From: Lepus europaeus
Lineage: Eukaryota; Chordata; Mammalia; Lagomorpha; Leporidae
Length of the DNA: 64,000 bases
Assembly (NCBI RefSeq): GCF_033115175.1
Contig: NC_084837.1
Span: 89,292,966 to 89,356,965, forward strand
Direction: 5' to 3'
Positions 29,108 through 40,954 of this stretch are shown piece by piece (within the stretch, counting starts at the first letter, position 1; every line of letters begins with the position of its first letter). Both the position numbers and the translations under genes were made by a program. Under the pieces are notes generated by a model. The model was not told where the DNA came from and did no database searches. It was given only the letters and a program-made list of their open reading frames with translations.

Positions 29108-29485
29108 CTTTCGTTTGTCTTTTATCATACTGTAAGTGCCTGATGTTATTAGTCTCCACCTCTGGAGCCAGATTCTGAACTTCCTAAAGTCAAGGCCTCC
29201 ACTCTATCATCTTCATGCTCCTGGCATGTTGTAGAAGCTGCATTATATTTCTGTTCCACCTGATATTTGTCTGATTTATTGAAAAGAAGAAGATAAAGGA
29301 TCAAGAAACGGTCACCATCAAGATGTGTAAACTTAGGTTTTCTTTTGGAGCCTCTAGGTTACATAGAATGTTGTGTTTTTGACAATAGGAGAAAAAGTCA
29401 CTTGAAAATATGTAAGTCAGTTAAAATGCGCAACATATACATAAAATCATTAAAGTGCACACTGCTTAAAAATGACCAGGAGAGG

Positions 29486-29654
29486 GCTGGCACTGTGGCA
29501 TAGAAGGTAAAACTGCCACCTGCAGTGCCGGCATCCCATATGGGCGCTGGTTCAAGTCCTGGCTACTCCACTTGTGATCCAGCTGCACCTAGGAAAGCAG
29601 TGGAGGTTGGCCTTGGGCCCCTGCGCCCACATGGGAGACCCGGAAGAAGCTCCA
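29486..29654 (+). repeat. C-SINE, 3' end missing
   Basis: Starts gggctggcactgtggcat and runs to cccggaagaagctcc, where unrelated sequence (29655-29888) takes over. Confidence 0.85.
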
Positions 29655-29888
29655 AACAGCAAATGCCCCATACCCAGCAGGAACCCCCACGGGGCATGCT
29701 CTGTCCATCAGAACAAACAAGGCGCCCTACATACTGCATCTGATCTGGGGGAAGAAGAGAACAAAGCAGACTTGTTGGAGAGAACCATGTGGACACAGCA
29801 GGCCACCCTGATTTAACAAATCTTAAAAAGCTAAGAAAGTGGGGCTATGACTCTGACAAAAGGGTAAAAAGTTTGAAAATTAAGCAAC

Positions 29889-30080
29889 CGGGCAGGCATG
29901 TGGCATGGTGGGTTAAGCCCCCATCTGCAACACTGATTCAAGTTCCGGCTGCTCCACTTCTGATCCAGCTCTCTGCTAACCTGCCTGGGAAAGCAGCAGA
30001 TGGTGGCCTGAGTGCTTGGGCTCCTGCCACTCACCTTGGAGGACAGGATGAAGCTCCTGGCTCCTGGCTTTGGCCTAGCA
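29889..30080 (+). repeat. C-SINE, old, 3' end missing
   Basis: Starts gggcaggcatgtggcatg and stops after ctggctttggcctagc. Confidence 0.75.
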
Positions 30081-30284
30081 CTGCACATTTGCCAAACATT
30101 TGCTATTTGGCGTTCAAAAGCAGAAGGGTCCCAAGTCGTTAGTTTGCTAATGCTGTGCATGTGGGATTTACCTGTGCTGTGAGTGAATGACCCTCCTCCA
30201 TTGAGTGTTGGGTGCTGGAATCAAGAGGCCACAGAGTAAGTCTTGCAGTGTTCCAGTGATCAGTGATGTGCTTTATGTGTTTAA

Positions 30285-30445
30285 CAGATAGTAAGGTAGC
30301 ACTGGCCATGGGTTGGACACTCTTCTAAGCACTTTGTAAATACTAGCTCATTTAGTCCTACAAGGGAGGTACCATTGTGATCCCATTTTACACATAAGGA
30401 AACTGAGGTACTCAGCCAGTGAGAGGCACAGCTGGTGTGCAGCCT
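30285..30445 (+). repeat. MIR relic
   Basis: Clear MIR 3' half: cttctaagcactttgtaaat, tagctcatttagtcctacaa, ttttacacataaggaaactg and gaggcacagctggtg. Confidence 0.8.
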
Positions 30446-30569
30446 GGCCACATCACTGAATTTGGCTCCAGAGTCTCACGTGCACCCTGGACTCCCTGTG
30501 TATCAGATTCTGTCCTCACTACAGTTCGCTGTCAGTCAAGGCTCTACCTCTGAGTGTGGTGAGAGAATT

Positions 30570-30858
30570 TTTTTTTTAAGATTTACTTATTTATTTGAAA
30601 GTCAGAGAGAGAGAGAGAGAGAGGTCTTCCATCTGCTGGTTCACTCCCCAGATGGCCACAGTGGCCAGAGCTGCGCATATCTGAAGCCAGGAGCCAGGGG
30701 CTTCTTCCAGGTCGCCCACATGGGTGTCCTTGGGCCATCTTCCACTGCTTTCCCAGGCCATAGCAGACTGGATCGGAAGTGGAGCAGCCGGGTCTCGAAC
30801 TGGCGCCACCAGCACTGCAGACGGTAGCTTTAGCCCACTATGTCACAGCACTGGTCCC
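30570..30858 (-). repeat. Lagomorph C-SINE
   Basis: Antisense copy with small deletions, ending in tgtcacagcactggtccc. Confidence 0.9.
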
Positions 30859-32054
30859 GAGAGAATTTTGTGTAGCTGAAGTCTTTTTGCAGATACTGGG
30901 TCAGAAAGTTGGTTTCTTTTGCTCAGACTGGAGCCGGAGAAAGTGATCCCTTTTCTGTTCTCATGAGGGAGGGCTGCCTAAGGTAGTTCTCTTTCTTTGA
31001 TCAATTTTATCTGCACAGATTTATTTCGGGGGAGAAAAAAGCACAGTAGAGGCAAGACTATTACGCAGATTGGCACTGCAGCAGAGGAAGCTTCTAGAGA
31101 ATTGCCTTTAGAAGGAAGTTACAGCCCACACTCTGCTAAGTACCCGCCTGGAAGGGCTGTGGGCTCCCTGCTGAGAAGGACTGCGCGCGCGGCTTTGTCA
31201 GCCAGCTGCCTGCTGCCAGTACTGGCGCAGCCCGGGAGAGCTCCTGGAGAGAAATGAGGTTTGCAGGCCATTTGGGTTGGACTGGGCATAATGGGGTGTG
31301 TGTGTGTGTGTGTGTGTGTTGGGGGCGGTATTGCTTTCCCCAGCTTTGGGTGCTCTGGGCCTCATCAGTGAAGCTGTCGAGACAGACTACTTTTCTACTT
31401 CATAGATTTGCTTAAACATTGATATCAGATTGTACATACTTTAGAATTTTGTAGGGCAGTTTATTTCAGTGTCATTTAAATGTTCGCCGTTGCTTAAGAG
31501 TGAAGGTTGCTAAGAACTGATTGCAGGAAGCGTGGCATCAAATGTTCACGTCGCCATCATGGAAACGCGGGTTCAGCTGCTACCAGCCTGGTGTTGCAGT
31601 CACGCATCGTGCACCTCCCCTGTCCAGTGCCTGCAGTGTGCAGAGTGCAGGGCTGAGGTAGAGCCCGAGCCCAGACTCCCAGGCTCCTTTCCCTTCCCCC
31701 TGCAGTGTGTTCCGCAGCCTCCCGTGGGAGAAACCAGGCTTTCCTGGTAAATACACAGCAGTGTACGTACAGGTGCTGGTAAATGGAGAGTGAGAGCTTG
31801 TGTTATTGATACTCTGTACGAGTATTACCAACACAGGGCAGGAAAGGTTCCCTAGAGGTTTTTCTTCCTGGGCTAGAGATTTAAACTCTGGGGTTTGCAT
31901 TGTTGGGCTCCCTGTGATTACGAGCTTACATTTTTACAGTTGATGCCAACTTTTCAAAAATCTTTCCCAGGTACTCATATTTCCTCTAGGACTTGCCACA
32001 TGTGAGCAGTAAGGAAGGTGGCTAATTGTGTGTCTTTATTCTTTCTTTGTTTAG
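30859..32054 (+). other. End of MAP2K5 intron 1
   Basis: Mostly unclassified, with a (TG)n run at 31296-31319. The acceptor region is ttctttctttgtttag, ending at 32054. Confidence 0.6.
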
Positions 32055-32103
32055 GATGTGATAGGCCAGGTTCTGCCGGAAGCAACAACTACAGCGTTTG
32101 AAT
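32055..32103 (+). CDS. MAP2K5: MAP2K5 exon 2
   Basis: A 49-base exon encoding residues 46-61 (DVIGQVLPEATTTAFE) and the first base of Tyr62. It carries the middle of the PB1 domain. The acceptor is tttgtttag and the donor gtaagt, both strong. Joined to exon 1 it continues the frame without change and reads as MEK5. Confidence 0.97.
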
Positions 32104-32823
32104 GTAAGTCTGGCTTGTACACGTTCTTGACTGGTTGCCTCTGCAGTCATTTTTCAAGGGGTTTATGGGTCGTGTTACTTTAGAAACTGACAAAAACAGA
32201 TTATTTATGATCATCATATGGTCCATTTAAATATTTATAAATTAATGCAAGTTTAATGATGATACTGAACTGAGTAATATTTTCTTATTTAATCATATCT
32301 TGGGTGAGCATATTTCTACAATATAGCTTTAATTACCAACATGACCTTTATCTGCTCTTGCTCATCGTTATAATAATATTGCAGGACAAAATGAAACGTG
32401 TAAACTACCTGTAGGCCAATGATTATTGATTAAGAGATTTTAATCCTTTGTTTCTCGAAAGCGTGAAACAGAGCAGAGCTTTTGTGTAAGCATTGCGTGG
32501 GATAATTCTATTTTAGTGGGGCTTGGTAAGACTACTAGCCAATAACAGGGACATTTTAGGTCTTGAGTCCTTCTCCTGTGTCCCCCAGTTGGCTCAGAGA
32601 CAGGACTGGAATGTTCTAGAAGACTGGTTTTTAATGTGAACAGGCCATTGCAAGGGAAGTCATGGTCTGAGAAATGTTAAGATGTGAATTTCATTAGTGG
32701 CATAGAGATTCGAATTCTAAGAAGGATAAAATAAGGGCTTGGAACTGGGTTTCCATCCTTTATTGAAGATGAGGGCCACTTTTCATTGTAGAAAAATGTG
32801 CAGTTTTTCCCACCTGGTAGTTA
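32104..32823 (+). other. Start of MAP2K5 intron 2
   Basis: AT-rich, apparently unique. No repeat or exon recognised. Intron 2 in full is 32104-48805, 16,702 bases. Confidence 0.6.
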
Positions 32824-33145
32824 ACTTTTTTTTTTTTTTAATTTATTTGAAAGAGTTACAGAGAGAGGTAGAGACACACAGAGATCTTCCATCTGCTGGT
32901 CCACTCTTCAAATGGCCGCAATGGCCGGGGCTGGGCGAGGCCGAAGCCAGGAGCCAGGAGCTTCCTCCAGGTCTCCCACCTGGCTGCAGAGGTCCAAGGA
33001 CCTGGGCTGTCCTCTGCCGCTTTCCCAGGCACATTAGCAGGGAGCTGGTTTGGAAGTGGAGCAGCCAGGACTCCAACTGGCTCCCATATGGGATGCCAGC
33101 ACTGCAGGCTGGAGCTTTAACCTGCTGCGTCACTGTGCCGGTCCT
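32824..33145 (-). repeat. Lagomorph C-SINE
   Basis: Full antisense copy from a T-run to gtcactgtgccggtcc. Confidence 0.9.
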
Positions 33146-33194
33146 GGTAGTAAACTTTTTGTTCCTGGTTTTTAAGAAGATGATGCCTGACAGA

Positions 33195-33900
33195 GGACAG
33201 TGGGGACATCCTCTTCGGAGGACCATTGGCAGCACTCACCAGTGTGTAAAACATGCACGGCCTTTGACTCAGCAGACCCACCAGAAATGGCTGCACAGGG
33301 GTTGAACACCCTCCACGCGAGGTGCTGTTTGTGGGGTTGCTTTTTTTTTTTTTTGACAGGCAGAGTGGACAGTGAGAGAGAGAGACAGAGAGAAGGGTCT
33401 TCCTTTGCTGTTGGTTCACCCCCCAATGGCTGCTGCGGTCGGCGTGGTGCACCGCACTGATCCGAAGCCAGGAGCCAGGTGCTTATCCTGGTCTCCCATG
33501 TGGGTGCAGGGCCCAAGGACCTGGGCCATCCTCCACTGCACTCCCGGGCCACAGCAGAGAGCTGTACAGGAAGAGGAGCAACCGGGACAGAATCCGGTGC
33601 CCCAACCGGGACTAGAACCTGGTGTGCCGGCGCCGCAAGGCGGAGGATTAGCCTAGTGAGCCGCGGCACCAGCCTGTGGGGTTACTTTTAATAGCAACAA
33701 GTTAGAGGTAAACTCCATGTGAGTGTAGTGGATTAATAAATCCATGACTTGGTCATAATCCGGAGCAGTAGATAGCAGCTGAAGAGAATGAGTCAACGAT
33801 GTTACGCATCGATATGGAGAGGTGTTGACAAGATGTTGTTGACCTAATGTTCGTGGTGTGATACCATTTATAAATAAATCTGACCCCTGGCTGTATTGAG
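33195..33900 (+). mobile_element. Old L1 fragment, split by a young SINE
   Basis: The left piece (33195-33340) has cctttgactcagcagaccca. The right piece (33675-33900) has ttttaatagcaacaagttag, ggtcataatccggagcagta and tgataccatttataaata. These follow each other in L1 ORF2. Confidence 0.7.
33341..33674 (-). repeat. Lagomorph C-SINE, young type, with target duplication
   Basis: Complete antisense copy. Target duplications gtggggttgctttt and gtggggttactttt flank it. It cuts the L1 fragment. Confidence 0.95.
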
Positions 33901-33903
33901 AGG

Positions 33904-33925
33904 CGTGTGTGTGTGTGTGTGTGTG
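33904..33925 (+). repeat. (GT)n microsatellite
   Basis: About ten GT units. Confidence 0.95.
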
Positions 33926-34044
33926 GAGGCAGATCTTAAGAGTGCCCTCATTGTGCCTCCGGCTGTCTCCCTCTATAGAAGGTGGACTTGGGGGCTGGGG
34001 GTATTGGTCGGTGATAAGTGAATGAGCACACGTTTTATTCTACA

Positions 34045-34270
34045 TGTGGGTGGAGTTCCTCTTATCTGAAACACTTGGGACCAGACGCTGGTGCAGGATT
34101 TGGAGGATTTTAGATTTTGGAGTATTTGCATAGACTTTACCTGTTGATCATCCCTGATCCAAAAATCTGAAATCTGAAATGCTTCAAAACTGAAACTTCT
34201 TGAGCGCTGACACTCAGGAGGTTTTAGATTTGGGGGCATTTCAGATTTCAGATGAGGGAGGCCCAACCTG
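34045..34270. mobile_element. Tigger-like DNA transposon relic
   Basis: It begins gttcctcttatctgaaacac and ends in gaggcccaacctg, with repeated gatttcagatt and aatctgaaatctgaaatg phrases pointing inward from both ends. This fits a short internally deleted Tigger7-type element. The family name is from memory. Confidence 0.55.
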
Positions 34271-34545
34271 CAAATTTTCCTGTTGTTTATTTTCAACAAA
34301 CATTACTTGTTTTTAAAAGCTACTCTAAGTAAGACTCATAATATAATTAGTTTTTCACAATCACGCAGGACTCTATTGGAAACTAGCACATTTATCTGAA
34401 ATACACATTAGTTTTGCAGGTTGTATTCAGGTGCCTTTCACAGTAACTCCTTGGGGATGGCAGGCCTTTCGCAGGTAGTCTGATAGTTCGGAGCATTGCC
34501 TGTTGCCACATGCTGTGCTAGGACCGTTGCCCGGGTTATGCCATT

Positions 34546-34843
34546 TTTTTTTAAAGATTTATTTTATTTATTTGAAATACAGAGTTGGAGCTGGCGCTGT
34601 AGCGTAGCGAGTAAAGCCGACGCCTGCTGTGCCAGCATCCCATATGGGCACCAGTTCCAGACCTGGCTGTTCCACTTCCGATCCAGCTCTCTGCTATGGC
34701 CTAGGATAGCAGAGGAGGATGGCCCAAGTCCTTGGGCCCCTGCACCCACATGGGAGACCCAGAAGAAGCTCCTGCGTCCTGCCTTCAGATCAGTGGAGTT
34801 CTGGCCATTGCAGTCGCTTGGGGAGTGAACCAGCGGATGGAAG

Positions 34844-34887
<44 letters not shown>

Positions 34888-35193
34888 CCTTCTCTCTATG
34901 TGTAACTCTGACTTTCAAGTAAAATAAATCTATAAAAAAAAAATGAGAGAAAGAGTTACAGAGAGAGGTACATACATAGAGAGAGAGAGATGTCTTCCAT
35001 GGACTGTTTCACTCCCCAAATGGCTGCAACAGCCAGAGCTGAGCCGATCTGAACTTAGGAGCCAGGATCTTCTTCCAAATCCAGCTCCCTGCTGGATGGG
35101 AAGTGGAGCAGCTGGGACTCGAACTGGTACACATATGGGATGCTGGCACTGCAGATTGGGGCTTTAACCCACTGCACCACAGCGCCAGCCCCA
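34546..35193 (-). repeat. C-SINE interrupted by another C-SINE
   Basis: Antisense tail at 34546-34585, then an inserted SINE, then the rest of the antisense body at 34944-35193 ending accacagcgccagcccc. The two outer parts join at gagt/tgagag. Confidence 0.85.
34586..34943 (+). repeat. C-SINE nested in an older C-SINE
   Basis: Complete sense copy from tggagctggcgctgtagc to the A-tail, including a (CT)n run at about 34848-34881. It is in the opposite orientation to its host. Confidence 0.9.
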
Positions 35194-35199
35194 CTGTTG

Positions 35200-35256
35200 A
35201 TTTTTTAAAAAGAGATTCATTTATTTATTTGGAAAACAGAGTGACAGAGAGAGGAG

Positions 35257-35303
<47 letters not shown>

Positions 35304-35541
35304 TCCATCTGCTGGTTTACTCCTCAGATGGCTACAACGGAGCCAGGAATTTCATCTGGGTCTCCCATGCGGGTGGCAGGGACCCAAACACTTGGGCCAT
35401 CTTCTGCTGCTTTCTCAGGTGCATTAGCAGGGAGCTGTATCAGAAGTGGAGCATAGAGCAGTTGGGACATGAATTTGCACCCATATAGGATGCCAGCCTT
35501 GTGAGTGGCGGCTTTACCCGCTATCCCACAATGCTGGCCCC
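35200..35541 (-). repeat. Lagomorph C-SINE
   Basis: Antisense copy with a long (GA)n run (about 35266-35300), ending in cccacaatgctggcccc. Confidence 0.9.
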
Positions 35542-35542
35542 A

Positions 35543-35705
35543 TGCTATTGGTTTTAACCTTCACAGCATGCCCACAAAGTACTTTGAAGGACTGTGATTT
35601 GCTCCATTTTAGTTGAGGAATGGACATCTCCTTTAAGCAACTTGCTCAATATCTCACAGCTAAGAAGTGGTAAAGTGGAATTTCTGGCATTTGTCCTACA
35701 ACATT
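35543..35705 (+). repeat. MIR relic
   Basis: MIR 3' half: ttttaaccttcacagcatgc, ccattttagttgaggaatgg, aacttgctcaatatctcaca and gctaagaagtggtaaag. Confidence 0.75.
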
Positions 35706-35763
35706 CATTAGCAAACACTGTGCTGGACTTGTTCTGAGGTTGTCATCATTCTTTTTTTGTTGT

Positions 35764-36099
35764 TTTTAATATTACGATTTATTTGTTCCAAAGTCAGAGT
35801 TACACAGAGAGAGGAGAGGCAGAAAGAGAGAGAGAGAGGTCTTCCATCCGCTGGTTCACTCCCCAATTGGCTGCAATGGTTGGAGCTGTACCAATCCGAA
35901 GCCAGGAGCCAAGAACTTCTTCTGGGTCTCCCACACGGGCGTAGGGGCCCAACGACTTGTGCCATATTCTTTGCTTTCCCAGGCCACAGCAGAGAGCTGG
36001 ATCGGAAGTGGAGCAGCCGGGTCTTGAACTGGCACCCATGTGGGATGCTGGCGCTTCAGGCCAGGGCATTAACGTGCTGCGCCATAGCGCCGGCCCCTG
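35764..36099 (-). repeat. Lagomorph C-SINE
   Basis: Full antisense copy ending in gccatagcgccggcccc. Confidence 0.95.
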
Positions 36100-36171
36100 T
36101 CATAATTCTTGAAATCATGTGTTCTGCTTGCTGTTAAGTGCAGCAGTAAGAAGCTTACTTGGTACTTGCTA

Positions 36172-36218
36172 CTTTTTTTTTTTTTTAAGATTTATTTGTT
36201 TGAAAGGCAGACTTACAG

Positions 36219-36262
<44 letters not shown>

Positions 36263-36328
36263 TCCATTCACTTGTTCACTCCCTAATTGGCTGCAACAGC
36301 TGGAGCTGATCTGAAGCCAGGAGCCTGG
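36172..36328 (-). repeat. C-SINE, 5' half missing
   Basis: T-run, tail, (GA)n and body up to gaagccaggagcctggga, then unrelated sequence to 36465. Confidence 0.85.
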
Positions 36329-36465
36329 GACAGTGTTCTGCTTCTGTCCTGGGGGTGGCGTTCTCAAGGGGAGTTGGGGACACCTGTCTGTGCTGAAGAG
36401 TGGCCCTGGCCTTCTCTCTTACCCCTTTTAGGTCCTTTCTCCTTTACAAATGCAAAAGAATGTAC

Positions 36466-36838
36466 CTTTTTTTTTTTTGACAGGCAGAGTTATACAGTGA
36501 GAGAGAGAGAGGGAGAGAGACAGAGAGAGAAGGTTATAGACAGTGAGAGAGAGATAGAGAGAAAGATTTTCCTTCCGTTGGTTTACCCCCCCAAATGGCT
36601 GCCACGGCTGGCGCTGTGCTGATCCGAAGCCAGGAGCTGGGTGCTTCCTCCTAGTCTACCATGTGGGTGCAGAGACCCAAGCATTTGGGCCATCCTCCGC
36701 TGCCCTCCCGGGCCACAGCAGAGAGCTGGACTGGAAGAGGAGCAACCGGGACAGAATCCGGCGCCACAACTGGGGCAAGAACCCAGGGTGCCGGCGCCAC
36801 AAGCATAGGATTAGCCTAGTGAGCCACGGCGCTGGCCA
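36466..36838 (-). repeat. C-SINE, young type, with target duplication
   Basis: Complete antisense copy. Target duplications aagaatgtacctttt and aagaatgtactttg flank it. It carries an enlarged (GA)n region. Confidence 0.95.
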
Positions 36839-37344
36839 AGAATGTACTTTGTAATGGTTAGTGTGGATAGTGGTTTTTTTTTTTTTTTTTTAAACTTAAC
36901 AAGGTACAGTCTTTTAAAAAATTCAAGCATTGTAGAAATAAAGGAAAAACAAAAGTTCCCATTCTCCCAAATACTTTGGTTTCCTTGTTAGCAATGTCTT
37001 CTATGTTTTTACAGAAATTTCCCCTGTACCTGATATATACTATGTGGCAACAGTTTTCCCTGTCTCCTTAGTAGTATCTGTCAGATCTGTTTCCAGTATC
37101 AATGTGGGCAGATCGGCTTCATACTTTTGGATGATTACATTATTGCTTAATTTTTTTTATGACTGGAGCTTATTTAACCTGTTAGTGGACATTTCGGTTG
37201 TTACCGATTTTCCAGTACAGGTCGTTCACTCCTCATCCAAAAATTGAAAACTCAAAACTTTGTGAGCTCCAACATGATGACACAGTGGATAATTCCACAC
37301 CTGATCTCATGTGACAGGTCACAGTCAAAATGCAAGCACAGGTA

Positions 37345-37900
37345 TGCATTTGGCCTAGTGGTTAAAATGCCTTGTAGCTGGCACTGTGGCGCAGGGTTAA
37401 AGCCCTGGCCTGAAGAGCCGGCATCCCATGTGGGCACCGGTTCTAGTCCCAGCTGCTCCTCTTCCCATCCAGCTCTCTGCTATGGCCTGGGAAAGCAGAA
37501 GATGGCCCAAGTCCTTGGACCCCTGCACCTGCATGGGAAACCTGGAGGAAGCTCCTGGCTCCTGGCTTTGGATCAGCGCAGCTCCGGCCGTTGCAGCCAT
37601 CTGGGGAGTGGACCAGCAGATGGAAGACCTCTCTCTCTGTCTCTACCTCTCTCTGTAACTCTATCTTAAAAAAAATGCCTTTGTTCTATGTGGAAGTGCG
37701 TGGGTTCCATATTTGACTCCATCTTATGACTCTAGCCTCCTGCTAATGGGGACGCTGGGAGGCAGCTGGTGATGGCTCAGATGGTTGGGTGCCTGCCCGT
37801 GTGGGAAACCTGGATGGAGCTCCTGGCTCCCGTCTTCAGGATGTACTTATTCACGGAGTCAACTAGTGGTTAGGAGTTCAGATAAATAAATATATTAATT
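37345..37900 (+). repeat. Old C-SINE nested in the Tigger element
   Basis: Left part gcatttggcctagtggttaa, then the younger SINE, then ggaagtgcgtgggttccata to agataaataaatatatt. Confidence 0.8.
37374..37671 (+). repeat. Younger C-SINE nested in the old one
   Basis: Complete sense copy. Target duplications aaaatgcctt lie at 37364-37373 and 37672-37681. Confidence 0.95.
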
Positions 37901-38759
37901 AAAACAACAATAAAATTGAAATCACCCGGAAAATATTTGTATGTGGTTACCTTCAAGCCATGTGTTTGAAGAGTATATAAAACATAAATTAATTTTGTGT
38001 TAAGACTTGAATTCCATCCCCAGCATGTCTCATTGTGTATGTGCAAATAAGCTAAAGCCTGAAAAAAATCTGAAAGCCAAAATACTCTGTCCTAAGCATC
38101 TTGGATCAGGGTGCTCAACCTGAATTAAAAAAAACGCTGAAGTCAACAGTATTGTCTGATACCTTTGCATGTTATGGGTATATTCCCAGGCATTAGAACT
38201 ACTGAGAAAAAGAGTTTTAATATTTTGAACTTCTGTATCTATTACCTTGTTTGGTCTCCAAAATTAGAACCAATTTATATCCTACCAGCTCTGGGCATTG
38301 TCAACTTTGTAGTCAATTATCAACTTGATAGGTGAAAAGGATCATTGTATTACTGTTTTCATTTCTGTTTCTTTAATTATAAATGGGCTTGCACATCTTT
38401 TCATTTGTATTTGATCATTGGTACTTAATTTATATGAATTGTTTGTCACCTTTGCCCATTTTTCTATTAGGTTGTCTTTTTCTAATTGATTTAAGAGATT
38501 TCCACTATTAAGAAAATTGACTCTCTGTCTTAAATATTATAAATATTTTGTTCAGTTTTCAGCTTGTTTTAATCTTTTTATTCTCTCCTCTCTCTCTCTT
38601 TTTTTCTGTAAAGCAGCTTGAAGTTTGTACAGGGTCAAATTTATCGCATTTTCCTTTGTGGTTTCTGGATTTATGTCAGGCTTAGAAAGTTCTTCCATAT
38701 TCTAGGATATTGAAAAGCATTCATCCATATTCTTTTTTCTTTCTTTCTTTATGAGGTTT

Positions 38760-38780
38760 AACACACACACACACACACAC
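38760..38780 (+). repeat. (AC)n microsatellite
   Basis: About ten AC units. The following 38781-39483 holds no recognised exon or repeat. Confidence 0.95.
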
Positions 38781-39483
38781 ATACACCCCTACATATATAA
38801 ATGTATATGTTGGCAGGTATCATTTTTTTTAGACCAAAAAATGCCTTTTTATTACAAAGGTCAGAAAACTTTGCTTTTTTAAATCCTTGTACCATATTCA
38901 GTTTGTTTTGATGAAAAGAAGTCAGGTGGAGACTCAGCTTTATTTCTCAAGCAGACAGACAGTTGACCCTACACTAGTTATTGAATAATTTGTCTTTTCC
39001 AGATGTGAGAACACTTTTGAGAGGAAGCTAAATTCCGTAACTATAAAAAATCTTGTATGTTTGCAGGTGTGGTCCCTGCATATGCTGTATGAGCCGGCAT
39101 CTGTATGGGCTCAGAGACCCCTGAGTACCTGGTGATGAATGAGTTCACCCACACATGAGGTGATCAGAATTAATCAGCTCCACTAAGGCATTTCCTGTGC
39201 ATGTCTGTTACCCACGTTCCCCTCCCTGGGTTTTCCTCTAGCCAAGAACTGCTATAAAATGACTGTTGGACTACTTATGTTGGACAGAAATCTCGCTGGG
39301 GTCTTAACAGATGCATTTTAGGTTCATCTGCACCAGTGCCGACTCCCTGTCAGTACTCTAGGGTCTCACTTTTCCATGCTCCCTGACTTCCTGTACACAG
39401 GTCTTTGGCCCTTCTAAGTAGCTTCATCCTTGTCAAATGATGCATCTGAGTTTGGTTCAAAAATAAGGTTCTACGATAAATAT

Positions 39484-39536
39484 CTTTTTTTTTTAAGTTT
39501 ATTTTATTTATTTGAAAGAGTTACACACAGAAGGAG

Positions 39537-39567
<31 letters not shown>

Positions 39568-39824
39568 CCACGTGCTCTTCTATCCCCGGATGGCCTCAAC
39601 GGCTGGAGATGGGCCGATCCAAAGCCAGGAACCAGGAGCTTCCCTCTGGGTCTTCCCACATGGGTGCAGGGGCCCAAGGACTTGGGCCATCTTCTACTGC
39701 TGTCCCAGGCCATAGCAGAGAGCTGGATCGGAAGTGGAGCAGCCGGGTCTCGAACTGGCGCCCATATGGGATGCTGGTGCCACAGGCTGGGGCTTTATCT
39801 GCTACACTGCAGCGTTGGTTCCAA
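39484..39824 (-). repeat. Lagomorph C-SINE
   Basis: Full antisense copy from a T-run to gcagcgttggttcc. Confidence 0.9.
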
Positions 39825-39937
39825 ATATCTATTTTATTTGTATCTCTCTTCATTTCTATGTATGTTTTTCATTGTATAGAATCCTTTGCAGTTGTTTTAT
39901 GAGTTTCATATTTTGTTTTTTGGATAGAATTTTTTCC

Positions 39938-40092
39938 CTTAAGATTTATTTATTCAAAAGGCAGAATTAGAGAAAGAGAGGGAGAGACAGAGAGAGAGAT
40001 CTTCCATCCTCTGGTTCACTCCCCAGATGGCCTGTGGGCCAGGCCAAAGCCTGGAGCCAAGAGCTTCTTCCAGGTTTCCCATGTGAGTGCAT
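39938..40092 (-). repeat. C-SINE, 5' half missing
   Basis: Antisense tail and body up to ttcccatgtgagtgca. Confidence 0.85.
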
Positions 40093-40244
40093 ATTTCATT
40101 TTAAATTTAGAAAGGAAATTCCAATTGTATAGGTTTTAAGTTCTCGGAGTATGGAAAACAGTTATAGCTGATTCCTGAAATACCACCTCTTGGCATTTAG
40201 CTCCTTGTCTAAATGGCAGAGACACCCTCATTAAGAAGACTTGG

Positions 40245-40599
40245 AGCTGGCGCCGCGGCTCACTAGGCTAATCCTCCGCCTTGCGGCGCCGGCACACCGG
40301 GTTCTAGTCCCGGTCGGGGCGCCAGATTCTGTCCCGGTTGCCCCTCTTCCAGGCCAGCTCTCTGCTGTGGCCAGGGAGTGCAGTGGAGGATGGCCCAAGT
40401 ACTTGGGCCCTGCACCCCATGGGAGACCAGGAAGAAGCACCTGGCTCCTGCCATCGGATCAGCGCGGTGCGCCAGCCGCAGCGCGCCAACCACGGCGGCC
40501 ATTGGAGGGTGAACCAACGGCAAAGGAAGACCTTTCTCTCTGTCTCTCTCTCTCACTGTCCACTCTGCCTGTCAAAAAATTAAAAAAAAAAAAAAAAAA
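40245..40599 (+). repeat. SINE array, unit 1 (young type)
   Basis: Complete copy from gagctggcgccgcggctc to an 18-base A-run. Preceded by aagaagacttgg at 40233-40244 and followed by agacttgg at 40600-40607. Confidence 0.95.
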
Positions 40600-40607
40600 A
40601 GACTTGG

Positions 40608-40918
40608 GAGGCTGGTGCCGCGGCTCACTTGGCTAATCCTCCACCTGTGGCGCCAGTACCCTGGGTTCTAGTCCCGGTTGGGGCACCAGATTCTGTCCTG
40701 GTTGCTCCTCTTCCAGTCCAGCTCTCTGCTGTGGCTCAGGAAGGCAGTGGAGGATGGCCCAAGCTCTTGGGTCCCTGCACCCGCGTGGGAGACCAGGAGG
40801 AAGCACCTGGCTCCTGGCTTTGGATCAGCACAGCGCCGGCCGTAGTGGCCATTGGAGGGTGAACCAACGGAAGGAAGACCTTTCTCTCTGTATCTCTCTC
40901 TCTCACTGCCTAACTGCC

Positions 40919-40942
<24 letters not shown>
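40608..40942 (+). repeat. SINE array, unit 2 (young type)
   Basis: Complete copy from gaggctggtgccgcggctc to a long A-run, followed by aagaagacttgg at 40943-40954. Confidence 0.95.
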
Positions 40943-40949
<7 letters not shown>

Positions 40950-40954
40950 CTTGG

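Larger units (their letters stand above)
37218..38122 (-). mobile_element. Tigger7-like DNA transposon, with nested SINEs
   Basis: The left end caggtcgttcactcctcatc and the reverse complement of the right end caggttgagcaccctgatcc form terminal inverted repeats. Inside are attccacacctgatctcatg, gacaggtcacagtcaaaatg and tgtctcattgtgtatgtgca, as I recall for Tigger7. A TA precedes the left end. SINEs occupy 37345-37900. Confidence 0.65.
36843..38760 (-). mobile_element. Old L1 relic hosting a Tigger element
   Basis: The left piece (36843-37217) ends with tagtggacatttcggttgtt, and the right piece (38123-38760) resumes with ctgaagtcaacagtattgtc, tatattcccaggcattagaa and cctttgcccatttttctatt. These are consecutive in old L1 sequence. 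The orientation is inferred. Confidence 0.6.
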
